Part shown: piece by piece, positions 42,281 through 53,900 of the stretch
Numbering within the stretch: the stretch's first letter is position 1
How the letters are laid out: the number at the start of each line of letters is the position of its first letter
From: Filosporella fistucella
Taxonomy: Eukaryota > Ascomycota > Leotiomycetes > Helotiales
Length of the DNA: 64,000 nt
Assembly: GCA_030077755.1 (NCBI GenBank)
Contig: JAQJZZ010000011.1
Coordinates: 2,976,001 to 3,040,000, forward strand
Direction of reading: 5' to 3'
Position numbers and translations under genes: made by a program
The notes under the pieces: model-generated
Databases searched by the model: none
What the model saw: only the letters and a program-made list of their open reading frames with translations
Told to the model about the DNA's origin: nothing

Positions 42281-44596
42281 CTATGCCGTCGATGGCGTGC
42301 CTGTTGATCCTGGAGCCGTTTTATCCTCTTCTGCTCTCGGTGGCACAAAGTCCGGGTATGGAATCTCACGTACATTCAGAACAGTTGCATGGCCCCAATT
42401 GAACTTGAACAGCCACAGCCACTGCCAATCTTGAAGTTCTTCTTCTTGCTCCTCTTCTGTCAAATATTTTCTGCCTTCTGGAATTTCCAGGGTAAGCTCG
42501 CCTACCTCGTTAAAGTCGAGAGGTGTCCAGTGTCGACGATCAATATTGTTTGCTGCCAATGTGCTCTCCGGGAAACGGATTCGCTCTACCATTGTAGCAA
42601 ATTTCCACTTGGTTCTCCATCTTGTTTGCTGGCAATGGTGCAGTTTGAGGAGAGCCTGTTTCTTGCGTACCTGGTGTCGTTGCGTTGTCGGTTTCCGGAT
42701 CAGAATTTGACTGCTGTCTGACGTAGAGGTATTCGCCGTGTTTGTATTAGATGCCTGGGAGGTGCCCACCCCTTCTCTTCTAGAATTCTGCTTTGAAGGT
42801 TCAGGGATATTTGTAGCACTCTGACCTGTTTCATTACCTTCCTCCTTCTGTGGGATTGAGGGATGTTTGGCATGCCAGGCTGCCATCGCCTTCTCCCAGC
42901 GTTTCTTCATTCTTGGCACCAGCCTCCTAGTCTGAGGGTTGTTTGGCTTACTATTGTCATGTGGTGAGGCTTCCATCAAGAGGATGTCCACAGTTGCCAG
43001 TGCATTATCAGCTTTTTGAATGATTCCAAGCAAAACCCTTCCTTCAGCCATGCCTGGATCATGTTCACTTGCAAGTAGCCAGTTGAGAAAGCACCCTGGC
43101 CACTTTTTCTCTTGACAAAAGCCCACCAAATTCTTCAACTGGGTCTTGAGAGATCCAAGGACCGCAAGCAGTATCCCTTGCTCGATAGTTTGCTTAGTTG
43201 GCAAAGTGTGTCTAATGCTCCACCGAGGAATATCGACATTCCCATACTCAAGGCTGACATGTGAAATGAAGTTAAGGATGTTTTTGATACAATCTAACAA
43301 TAGATTGTATGCCTTACACCTGCTTTAAAATTCCGTCGCACTTATCACTCCTCTTGGCTCACAGCATGCAGGTGGATTCTCAACAGCTAAGCGCAATCTG
43401 TATACTTCAGCTTCCAGTGACTAGTTCTGAGGGACTAAAGCGTCGATAATATTCTCCAATTCTTTGATGCGCGATTGCAGGGTTCCAAACATTTCCTGTC
43501 CCTCTATTGATGTAACTTTTTGGAATTGAAGCTGTTTGTTTAACCGCTCGTTTAGCTCGTGAACCTTACGCGTGGCATCGTACAGATAGTGTACAGCACC
43601 ATAGCCGGGAGGCGGCTCTGCTTCCATGAACATTCTTGCTGCGGCCCGAGAGCTCTCTGTTAGCTCTTGGAGAACAATCGTTGCATCCCGTATGTAAATA
43701 CCCCCATCGAAATCGGGAGGTGGCTCTGGGAAAGAAAGAGCCCTAACAGCCTTCCAAGATTGTTCATTGAACGCGCGCAGTGTAGTTTCTAATTCCAAAA
43801 CCCGATTCATGCTGTCATCTAAGTCTGAGACTTTTGATCTAAGCATGTTCAATTCTTTCTCAGCCTCTAAAACCTGCTCACGCGGTATGATGTAGTCTTG
43901 CATAGTATCTAGCTTCACTTGCTCGGTGACCAAACTGTTTTCGAGTTTGCGAGTCTCTTCTTAGCTGCAAGATCAGCTGTAGTTTTATGAATATTTCGAA
44001 GATCATCAACACCATTTCTAATTGGTTCTCTCTCAAAGGCGGCATTTCTCTTCCTTCCCTCAACCTTGCGTATCTCCGCCTCACTTCGATATTCTCTTGC
44101 TCCACCTCAGCTATTCTTGCCAAGTTGCTCTTTCGCAAGTCGATATGTTCCTGTACCCTTTGATGATATGCTTTGCAGAACGCTACACATGCATCTGCTG
44201 CACGAAGCCGTAATCGCTGTGCCGTGACAGTTTCTGCTAGAGTGATCCTGCTTCTCTCCTCAATTGCCAACTCGTCCTCTAACCTCGCATTCTCTTCCAT
44301 GAGATGCGAGATAGTCGTCGCAATCTGATCATCATGCGCTTCGCAACTGCAGGCCCAGCGTGATGGACACACTTTTGCTGTGCGTCGCATAGCCTCCACT
44401 TTCTAGTATTCTCCCAGTGTCGCCATCTTTCTCTCCATACACGATATCTCAAAAATTCAAATAAATCATAGAAAACCAACAAAGGATATAAGATTATAGC
44501 AAGCGCACTTATTCCAAGTAAGAATATTGTTGTCCATACCAAGATCCCTAAAATGGACCTGAAGATCGCCGCAAGGTCTATCGTGGCAAACCACAA
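42281..44596 (-). pseudogene. decayed membrane/coiled-coil gene, relative of the 54.3-50.9 kb gene
   Basis: Coding-like sequence runs through the whole interval on the minus strand but is broken. A hydrophobic stretch (44596-~44400, with FLLGISALAIILYPLLVFY) has no ATG. The reading frame then changes to a coiled-coil part starting with VCPSRWACSC and rich in EENARLEDELAIEER-type heptads (to ~43990). It changes again to a third frame (from ~43966) with KELNMLRSKVSDLDDSMNRV. That frame carries an in-frame TAG (43421-43423), 31 coding-looking residues (SLEAEVYRLRLAVE...), a TAA (43325-43327), and then 340 more residues to the final stop. The TM plus Cx5CxC plus coiled-coil order mirrors the intact gene upstream. 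Tiny introns might remove a frame change but not both stops, so I call it a pseudogene. Confidence 0.6.
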
Positions 44597-44772
44597 ATAG
44601 TAATGTAGGTTTTTTTACGTGTATAAAAGTTTTAGTGTTCTCTTTCTATTTCTCAACTTAAATCTATCTGGCCCCTCTTTCCGACTTGAGTTTACTATCA
44701 GTAAATAATAAATCAAGTCAGACTTCTTGCTGCTATGCTATGTCTTCTAGCAGCAAGGGTTTTAGTATGTAC

Positions 44773-47223
44773 CTAAACACCCACCCCAGAGTCTTCTTTC
44801 TCTGGGGTGCTTTCAGTCGATGGTTCGTTTTGTTCTTCTGGTTTGCTCGGGGCAGCTGGAGTCTTCTTGGGCTTTCCAGTTGCAGGATCTAATAACTCTT
44901 CATATGCCTTAATAGCCTCCCTGGTTTGTGCAGCAAAAGCCGCAAATTCAGCCCCAGAGCCATTTGGGTCCGCATACGGGTCCTCAGCAGTCGTTTCACC
45001 GTCTAATGAATTCTTTTTGGGGTCCCCAGTGCTGCCGGATGCACTTGAGTCTGCATTTGATAGTTCGCTAGTATCTTCTGTACTGTCCTTGGGATCAGAA
45101 TACAGATCGTCATCCCCAAAATTGCTTTCGGACTCAGGTCGTGTGGCATTTTGAATTCCCTGTACCAGATTGACTATTTCCGAGTCAGGATCTGATTTGA
45201 TATCAGATTCAGATGTCAATGGCAACAACGATAATATTGACGATACTAATGATTGCCCGTCACTCTGCGCACCCTCGTCTTTTTTATCTTCGGCTTCAAA
45301 CTCCTCTTTAGCCTTCTGTTGGGCCTCGGTATTATGGCGCTGGATCTCGTCTCTGGCTTTTGCTGCGAGCTCTTCAAATTGGGCCCCCAAGCCATTCTCA
45401 TCGGCATATGGATCTGGCTCTCCCCGAATCTCTAAATCTTTATTTTTCTTGTCAACTCCGGAGAGGTACAACTGGATGTCTCCCCTAGCTTTCGCTACGG
45501 GCTCTTCAAATTGGGTGCCCATGCCGTTCTCATCGGCATAGGGATCTGACCCTCCCCGGATCTCTAACTCTTTGTTTTTCCGGTCAATTTCGTTGTGGTA
45601 AATCTGGATATCTTTCTTAGCTTTTTCTGCGAGCTTTTCAAAGCTAGGTCCATGGCCATTCTCATCGGCATAAGGGTCTGGATTTGCCGCTCTCTTGTTT
45701 CTATCGGCTTTATTCTTATAAAGTTCGATATCTTCTCGAGCTTCAGCCGTCACTTCCTCAAAATGTGCTCCTGTGCCACTTTCGTCTTTGTAAGGGTCGT
45801 TGGATCCGTTCGCCGGCTTCCCTACACTACCGTTGCCCGAGTCATTCCCATTACTCTTATTGTCAGGCTCAGGTTTGCCATCTCCATTTTCTGAATTGCC
45901 ACCGGAATTGTTAGGAGGAACTGCATGGTAAGCATCAAAATTGCCACCAAACTCTTCCTGCACTCTCAGGAAGCGCAAGAACAGATACTTCGGATCTTGT
46001 TTGGTATCATCGAGGATGTTTCCATCGGCATCTCTAGCTGGTTCGGGAACAATTGGAAACAGAGTTTCGGGGTCACGCTCAATATCATATTCCGTAGATT
46101 CGTTTGTTGATGCTATTGGAGAAGTTGGTGGTCCCTGCACAACAAAATTATCTGTCTCTATGAATCCGAAAGTGTTATTCAGATAGTATATCTGATGAAA
46201 TAAACTTGCTAGTGCAAAGTAAGCTGCAACAACCCAAGCTGGGTGCTCAGGAACGAAAGGACGAATCGCTCGTTCTACGCTGGCAGCCTGATCAATTACC
46301 ACAATAGAAAAGAATAGATCGTAAGCTGCAAGTATAGCGCGGATCCAGTAGTTTCTAGTTGCTTTATCTCCAGTGCGATGGACTCGGATCAGGTTGTATA
46401 TTGTAAGGGGTGTGAAGATCAGATAATTGCTCACGCCAAAAGAGAACTTGAAGAGAGTGAAGATGACTCTTGCACTGAAGACGATAACTTGGGCTATATT
46501 GACTACCCTTTCAAGAATAACCGCAGGCGTGATGAAAGCAACATTGGCTGCTTGTTCATCTAAGGGCTCGTCCTCTTCGGCGTCGAAATAAAGGATCGGT
46601 TTGCAGACCAATCTGATAATTGTAATTTGAATAATAACTGCAGTCAGTAGCAAAATGGAAATGCCAGCGACGAGAGGAATTGCATGAGGCTTCAACATGT
46701 GCATCAGACTCAATAGTGTCGACAGACATGAATGCATTAGTGCTTGGCTAGAAAATCCAGGACTCTCTGCCAGTTGGGTCGTGAGCAGTAGGAATGACGC
46801 CGGATAGAATATAGTCAACTTAGAGCGTTCTTCTGTGCTGTATTGATTGATAAAAACAATGCCCCCACTCACGAAAAGACTAATAAGGACGAACGCCAGC
46901 TTCAGTGGTAGAAGGTACCATGTGAGTGGAGTCCAAAATACCAGGAAACTGATGTAAGCATTCTTTACGAAATACTTCCACGCTGGTGATGAATTCTCAT
47001 CTCTCTCGAGGAGGGAGATAATCTTATCTAGGAGCAAATCGTATTCTTCCTCTTCTAAGAAAGTGGGGGCGAGATCAAAGTTACCCAGAGCGAGAAGGAC
47101 TAAAGCACGCAAAGCATGCCAAAATCTGCACCAGAAATGCTCCGTGACGAAAAAGACGATCAGAAATGGAAGGTGAGAAATGCCAGCAAGACTGGCAAAC
47201 ACAAATCTCGTCGGCCAATCTAC
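44773..47223 (-). CDS. C-terminal half of giant polytopic membrane protein, with DPYADENG repeats
   Basis: An open frame of 816 codons plus stop, in the same phase as the upstream exons and separated from them only by one TAG (47226-47224). It has no ATG near its start and opens directly in a membrane helix (ASLAGISHLPFLIVFFVTEH), so it reads as a continuation, not a separate gene. About eight hydrophobic segments occupy the first 400 residues. A Gly/Asn/Asp-rich linker follows (about 460-500), then tandem repeats with core DPYADENGxGxxFEE, and a charged Ser/Glu tail with one more repeat. The first in-frame ATG comes over 140 codons in. I recognise no known family. It could be expressed by an unrecognised intron or by readthrough, or be a fresh nonsense allele. 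Confidence 0.5.
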   Translation of the reverse strand, partial: VDWPTRFVFASLAGISHLPFLIVFFVTEHFWCRFWHALRALVLLALGNFDLAPTFLEEEEYDLLLDKIISLLERDENSSPAWKYFVKNAYISFLVFWTPLTWYLLPLKLAFVLISLFVSGGIVFINQYSTEERSKLTIFYPASFLLLTTQLAESPGFSSQALMHSCLSTLLSLMHMLKPHAIPLVAGISILLLTAVIIQITIIRLVCKPILYFDAEEDEPLDEQAANVAFITPAVILERVVNIAQVIVFSARVIFTLFKFSFGVSNYLIFTPLTIYNLIRVHRTGDKATRNYWIRAILAAYDLFFSIVVIDQAASVERAIRPFVPEHPAWVVAAYFALASLFHQIYYLNNTFGFIETDNFVVQGPPTSPIASTNESTEYDIERDPETLFPIVPEPARDADGNILDDTKQDPKYLFLRFLRVQEEFGGNFDAYHAVPPNNSGGNSENGDGKPEPDNKSNGNDSGNGSVGKPANGSNDPYKDESGTGAHFEEVTAEAREDIELYKNKADRNKRAANPDPYADENGHGPSFEKLAEKAKKDIQIYHNEIDRKNKELEIRGGSDPYADENGMGTQFEEPVAKARGDIQLYLSGVDKKNKDLEIRGEPDPYADENGLGAQFEELAAKARDEIQRHNTEAQQKAKEEFEAEDKKDEGAQSDGQSLVSSILSLLPLTSESDIKSDPDSEIVNLVQGIQNATRPESESNFGDDDLYSDPKDSTEDTSELSNADSSASGSTGDPKKNSLDGETTAEDPYADPNGSGAEFAAFAAQTREAIKAYEELLDPATGKPKKTPAAPSKPEEQNEPSTESTPEKEDSGVGV
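45340..45800 (-). repeat. coding tandem repeats, DPYADENG type
   Basis: Four adjacent units of about 120-135 nt encode D-P-Y-(A/K)-D-E-(N/S)-G-x-G-x-x-F-E-(E/K) followed by a helical A(R/K)xxIxxY stretch. Conceptual units are DPYKDESGTGAHFEE, DPYADENGHGPSFEK, DPYADENGMGTQFEE and DPYADENGLGAQFEE. A fifth diverged unit (DPYADPNGSGAEFAA) lies near 44935-44990. Confidence 0.9.
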
Positions 47224-50200
47224 CTATTTGAGACTTCCCCACACGTAGCTGGTAGCCAAGTGATATATCAAGCCGAGAACAAATGATCCCGTGAAAGCGA
47301 GTGCGTGGGTGATCATGAGGATAGACCATGGCATATTTGGCATATTTGGCCAATTGCTGAGCGGTTTTCCGAAGAATGCTGTTACACCGATTGCCGTAAT
47401 TGCGAAGATGAAATAGGTAGACCAGTTGATGTAATCGCCGAGCGGAGTCGAGGCGAAAAAGTTCTTGACAATCTGGTATTGCAAGTATTGCCCGCCAGCA
47501 TTGACAGACCAATGGATTAATTCTTCAATGATTATGAATATCGTCCTGCTCGTGTCACCTTGTGTCCTGACAATACACGCCTTGATCCGATCCCCCCAAA
47601 TGAGACTAATGAGATAAAATGCGAATAATGGAAACTATAAGCAGTGAGAAAATGTGTTTGAGCGAATGGAAAGGTGATATAACTCACAATGGCAACAGCA
47701 AGAAGGAAAACAGTCATCGAATGCAAAGCTAGTGTAGGCTCAATATGCTTCATTCCCAGGATAGAGCCAATAGGATCCAGATTGCCAAAAGATCCAAGTA
47801 ATGGAAGAGAGGGTGTGGAAGGTCGCGAAGTAACTAGGGGAATTACAGGGAAAATTGAGGGGGTTGGAAGACCAACGTTTTCTAGGACTTTGCTGAGAAC
47901 CTTGCCAATTATTGGTTGACGCAAGTATATGAGCCCGAAAACGAAACCGAGGACTGCTGCAAGTACCCCTAAGAATCTGGAAAGAAGAGTGTGCAATCCT
48001 CGTCCAGGCAAAGGAGGATCAACAGCAGGCTCCGCATCAGCATCCACCTGAGCTTCTTCGGGAGCTCGGCCTCTGAAAAAGAGGCTAATGGAGGCTGCTA
48101 TGGGTACTAATACTCTGTGATATATAGCCCATAAAAACAAGAAAGCAATAAAGAAAACCGGAATGAGAATGATTCTCGGAATGCCATTAATGCTTTCAGA
48201 GCAGTAAATTAAAGGCCTCAAAGGCGTATTCATCATATGCGGGGATTGAATTTCCCAACAAATGAGAACGAATACCTGTGCCATAACCCAGTATGTACGG
48301 AGTGTGCTAGTTTTTTCTGTCTCGAATATCGTGTTTGTGCCTTTGTATGTGGTAAATCCATCACGGTAGTCGATCATCTTACAAACTACCCAGATCGACT
48401 CAGCCACATAAATCCAAGCAATTAGTGGAAACAGCGGTAAGTTGTACAAAGATAGAACGAGTACCACCACTGACATACTGAGAGCTCGTCTTGTTATCGA
48501 GGGGACATCGGTTGTAGGAAGCTTCGGCCGGAAATATTGTAACACGGTTTCGCGCTCTGCCTCCTTGAATCTATCCCCTAGAAATAACCTGAGCATATGA
48601 ACTCCAATAAGCTCACATATGCCGTTGGTCATGAGATCAACTCCATAAAGGCATGTTCGAAGCACGCTGTACAAAAAAGCTGTTATAACCAGTGTGATGA
48701 TTGAGGGGCTCGAGATAAATTGAGGATACCACATTCCCAGGTAGTCGTGAACTGGTGTATCGAAAAGCGAATTGCCAGTGAGTGCGATGGTAGCAAGCCA
48801 ACCAGTGAGGCTTATGAGAGAGCCGTATCGAATCATTCTGCTCTCTACATCAAGCCGACCAGCCATCGTATAGCGGTATTCATAGCTAGGTAGCCCGCAA
48901 TACCACCAGTCAAATCTGTAATATGCCATGTGGACAGCAAAGCCTAGCACAGAAAGTCTATGTGAGAAACCGAAAGCAGTTGACAATATATTTGCTCCGT
49001 GAACAAATAAAATGATGAAAATCGCCTTAACGGCCCACATCACAGCGTACTTGAGCTGATTGAGGAACTCGTGTTGGATATTCTGGACGATTATAAAGTC
49101 GATGTATTTATACGGGCTGCTTGTGCGCCCAAGAACAAAGTGCTTCAGAGTTTGATAGATCGAGATGACTAGCTGGATGCTCTGCCACATGCATGAGATG
49201 AACATCAAGAAAACCTCTTTCGTCCGTTCTGCAATACTTTGTAATTGTAGGCCGCCCTCCTCGTCCAAGCCTTGATGTTCAAAGCCGAGAAAATGTGGGA
49301 AAGCCATTAGTATATTGTTGTGTTTGAAATGATACCGATTATAGACTACAATGTCAATCACAACACAGATTATCTATGCTCTTATTAGCCATGCACATAT
49401 CAAGCTATATACTGTTCGGACTCACGTGGTATCCCATGATAAGCCAAAAGAAAATCACGACACTGATAGTGAGAGTCTCGCCAAGAGCATTCCAGATGCT
49501 CCACCACTGGGTACTGGCATTTGCATTGATGGGACCTGGTAACCATTCGATTTCGGACCATCCCCACTGTGTTGTTAAGTGGAAGGCTTCAGTGAAGCCG
49601 GTGATAATCCAGAGGAAGAAATTTCTTGGCCATTGCAACATTGATCCGAGCGAGAACCTGTTCAAGAAAAGTGCCAGGGAAAAGTACAACGACGTGAAGG
49701 TCCAGACGAAAGAAGCAGCAGTGGCCCATGCTATAGTTTGAACAAGACGCCAGATCCAAGTTGGCCCGCAGAACAGCGCCGACCAGCCATAACCACAGCG
49801 ATACCAAGCACCTAGAAGATCTAAAGGATCGGCCAAAGAAGAAGACGAGACCCATATTCCCATACTCCAAAGGCTCCTGGCAAATTGTGGAATATTTTGC
49901 CATATAGTATCCACAATTTGACTCCATTTATCTGACTCCGCAGTGAGAGTAACGTATGGTAGAAGATCCTTCAGGTATTCAAACAAAGGGCCGGGTTCGC
50001 CAGCCTTGAAAGGATCTCCTAGAGTCCAATTATCGAGACCATTTTTATAAGATAGGGTAAGATAGATGACAGCCAGGAAGCTGTAAGAGGCGAATAGATA
50101 TACTGGGGCAAGTTTGCTACGCCACCATGCCGTTGTCTATGATAGTAAGTATAAAAACACCAATCAAAAGAGGATACACTCACGAATACAGCTGTCGCTA

Positions 50201-50522
50201 CCCATGCAGATTGCTTCATTCGGTCATGGCTACTCTCGCATTGACTTCTAAAGTACCAGTCGACGTTATACTCGATTCGATACCAAAGGTTTTGCTCTTC
50301 AAGAATGAACTTGCATTTCTGCCCAATTTCGGACATTCCATTCATTGCATCGCTGTAATGGGTATGGTAATACCATAATCCCCAAGCCCATCTCCAATTC
50401 CATGCGATGACCGATGCTATTATGAAACAAAAAAATGTACCTCGCGAATTGAAATCCAGCTTATACCAGAGTCGTGACACATGCTTGTGGATGAAGCCCG
50501 GGAGTTCCCAGAGTCTGATCAT
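47224..50522 (-). CDS. giant polytopic membrane protein, N-terminal part up to TAG
   Basis: Four exons (50522-50184, 50136-49426, 49373-47688, 47634-47224) join in phase to 1,048 codons before TAG. Introns are 47, 52 and 53 nt, all with a GTGAGT donor. ATG 50522 (MIRLWELPGFIHKH) is chosen because an in-frame TGA lies just upstream. Some fifteen or more hydrophobic helices rich in Trp and Phe are spread over the chain, with loops such as TLGDPFKAGEPGP and GRAPEEAQVDADAEPAVDPP. No catalytic motif, ABC, MFS or channel signature is seen. The frame runs straight through the TAG into another 816 codons. The gene sits tail-to-head between a coiled-coil membrane gene and its decayed relative, all on one strand. 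Confidence 0.65.
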
Positions 50523-50948
50523 ATTGAGAGAGCTCAAAGCTCACGTCGAGCTATTGGTAGTTTGCGAGATATCCGATGAGTATTGTTGCAAAAATCGGGA
50601 GCAATGAATTGATAGTGTAATATCATATAATTGTGATGATGCGAAAGAAGCACAACAGGGGCGAGAAAGGAATATGGACTACACAATGTGTATAATAGAC
50701 AAAGAATCGACTCATTTGAATAAAACCGGTGCCCTTGGTGAAGCACGATTGTCTGGCTGGATGCAGACGGAAGGGAGACTAACCGAGCTCGTTAAAGGGG
50801 ATGACATCGCCGCAAACGGAAAGTGTTCATACACGAAAAGAATCGTATTCGAAAATGAAAGTTTATTCCAAGAGTAAAATTCAAGTTACATTTGTACATG
50901 TGAGAATAAAATCAATTGCTTCGAGCCAAAACCAAGTCAAACACTAAT

Positions 50949-53900
50949 TTATGGTCGCATTTCCCCCCCGTCTTTTGGCCATTGTGGAATTTGATAACCC
51001 CTGCCACTTAGCTTGCTAGATAAACTATTATGCAGACGCTTCATTAAATTGATCTGTTCTTGAATATGCGTTTGATTGACATTTTTCTTTAGTTGCCTAA
51101 TTGATGTGAACTGCATGTTGCCTTTGACACCTTTCTCTGTGACCCAATTTTCTAATTGAAGCTTGCGTTGTCGATGCTGCTCGTATGTTATGCGTAGAGG
51201 TTCGAGATTTTTAGTCTGGCTACTTTTGCTATTACCGTTGGTGTTGCTATTGCTACTGTTGTCGTTCTGCTGCTGTTGATAACCTGGCTGGTAGTATCCA
51301 TTTGGGTCAGGTTGTACGCGGTCGAACCTGAAGATCGGGCCAAGCAACGGATTTATTTCTGGTGTCCAAACTAAATCTTGAGGCCAGGCATTTTCAGGCT
51401 CCTTTTCCTGTCCTGCCCACATTCCAACAGTCTTTAGGTACATCTCTTTGTTTAAAGGTAGCATAGGCACAGGCATCGTAGATTCCGTTATATGATTTCC
51501 ATTCTGATCTCGAACTGGATTGTTCTCATTGTCATACAGCAGCTTGGGACGCGCTTTATATGCCTCCCAATGATCGAGTGTAAGTTGTGTATATCCTCGC
51601 GCTGTGGCGAGCTTGTTAAATCTGTTGTGATAATCCGGATCTCCTTGTATGAAGTTTTGAGGTAATGGGCCAGCCTTGGAACCTGGAAGACGAAGTTTCT
51701 CTACCAAATTCACCAGCTGCACGATTCGTGTTTTCAGTGTCCTTATCTCGTAGATGGTAAGATTTGATATTAAATCGTCAACAGTACTCCAAGCGGTATT
51801 GCTGTATGGAAGTGGTACAGGCCAAGGAGGAAGCTTATCGTGAACCGAAGTGCAGTCGCTCAGCATTTGGATTGAATCTTTCATTCCCTTGTAAATTTCA
51901 AACTTGCGAGTAAATTTGACATCTGGCTTCTTTTCGCTACCGGATCTGATAACCTTATAATTTTCAAAAAGAACTTCGCGGAGGACTTCTTTGAGAAGAT
52001 GCTCGCCCAACAGAAACGCTTCGTCCAGATTACTGGTCCTCCCAGGTATTTTGTGTGCGTGTGACAGCAGGGCAGCACCACGACTGTACCATTTTTGGCA
52101 TTCGCCAACAAGAAGTTTTTCTGTCAGCTCATCGTCCTCCTCCTTGGATGGTTCCACAAGGTCTCCATATAAGGAGGACTGGTCCGGCAACCTCTCTTGA
52201 ATTGCGGTATCAAATTCTTGGCGCACTGGTTCCGGGAGCCATGGCGGTAATTTGTATAAACCACCAAACGCCACATCCAAGTTCTCCGCTTCAAGAGTTG
52301 CAGTAAATCCAACCACAAATTCTCGTAGTCGCTTGTATATTTCGAAGATGCGGTCGTGATTTTGTTGGCATGTAATGATTCGCGTTGCAGAAGCATCTGG
52401 CGGAGTGCTACTCAGTCCCATCCTGACGCTTAACACGTTTCCACCAAGATTTTTCACCTCGGTTTCCAATCTCCTTATGTAGATAGCATCCCCTTCAGCT
52501 GTCTTTTTCACGAGTCGAATTTGTAAGTCTTCCGTAGTTGCTCCTGGAACTCCCAGAGCTGTCAATCTTGCTAGTTCCTGGGTGACTTGGTTCAAATAAG
52601 ATCGGAGGTTGATATGCTGAGCTTCTTCAGGCGACAACCCGAATTCTATTGCTGCGTCTCGAACAAGCCTCTCGTACTCTAGATGACCCTCCATCATCTT
52701 CCGGCAATCATCCGCCAGTTGACGTATTTGGACCTGGCAGGCAGCGTTGCTTTGGCACCTCTCAGAATGATTTTCCCTTTCTATGGCCAGCTTCTGACTG
52801 AGTTGCATGTTCTTGAGATTCCCATCTTTTAGTTCCCTGTCCATGGCTCTGATCGTTGCTCGAGCATTTTCAAGGTTGGCCTTGACGATAGCTGCATCTT
52901 CGCCTAAGCTCTGTGAATAGTTTATCTGCGCCTGAAGAGCATCAATGCGGGTATTGGCGTCCTTAAGTTCTTTTCCACGCCGTTCAACTAGTGCCTCGAG
53001 GCCTGTATTTTCTGACTGCGCTCGTGCTAGCGCTGATCGGAGCTGGCGGTCATCTGCAGATCCTACCCCGAGTCCCAGAGAGTTGTATGTTCGCGTCTGA
53101 TTGTCAATAGCTGCCTGTTGGCATTGTTGCAATTGAGCTGTTGTTGTAGCGAGTTGATTCCTCAAGGCTTGCATCTGCGTACCATCTTTCAATATCCGTA
53201 TTTCGTTGCTTAATTTATCACGTTCCTCCACCAGAGAGTCATTGGCATCAAAAGAAATCTGTAGTTCGTCGAAGCACCGGCAGGGATCCACGTGCGGGCA
53301 TGCGTCTAAATTGCGTGTCCGATTCATCGCTACAAAGCATTGACAAGAATTGCCATGAGTACATCGGTCAGAATGTGCCCTTAGAGCGTAAGCTGGCCCA
53401 GGAATCGCCATGCTCACGTTTTTGACGATCAAATCGACTATTTCCATGATGTTAGTGACAACAATATTCGCTCGTGCACCTTGGATGGTGGCAACAAGAT
53501 GCTGAGCCTGATTCCGATCGTGCCAAAAGATCACGGAAACCAAAAGCGCTATACTTGCGACAAAAATTGTCGTAGCCCACCATCCACCAATGGCATATGC
53601 GAGGAAGAGAACAATCGTGGCTAAGACCCAAACAAATAATACAGAAGTATGATTTGGAGCAGCCAAGATTCGAGAAGTAATATAGTGGGACTAGAGATAT
53701 TAGAAATCTATGCGATCAAAAGGCATTCAATTTTAGAGCATACCTTTCTTTTGAGCCAAGGCCAGACGAAGTAGCAGATGAAAAGAACTACAATAAGCTA
53801 GAGAATGTCAGCAAGATCATACGCAAGGGTTTCCAACAAATATTTCGGCAGTAACATACCATGACTGGATTATCATCGAATAGTGTCATAAAATGGGTAA

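Noticed and set aside
46378..46563. plus-strand frames inside the giant membrane gene
   Set aside because: They are antisense shadows of the long coding exon.
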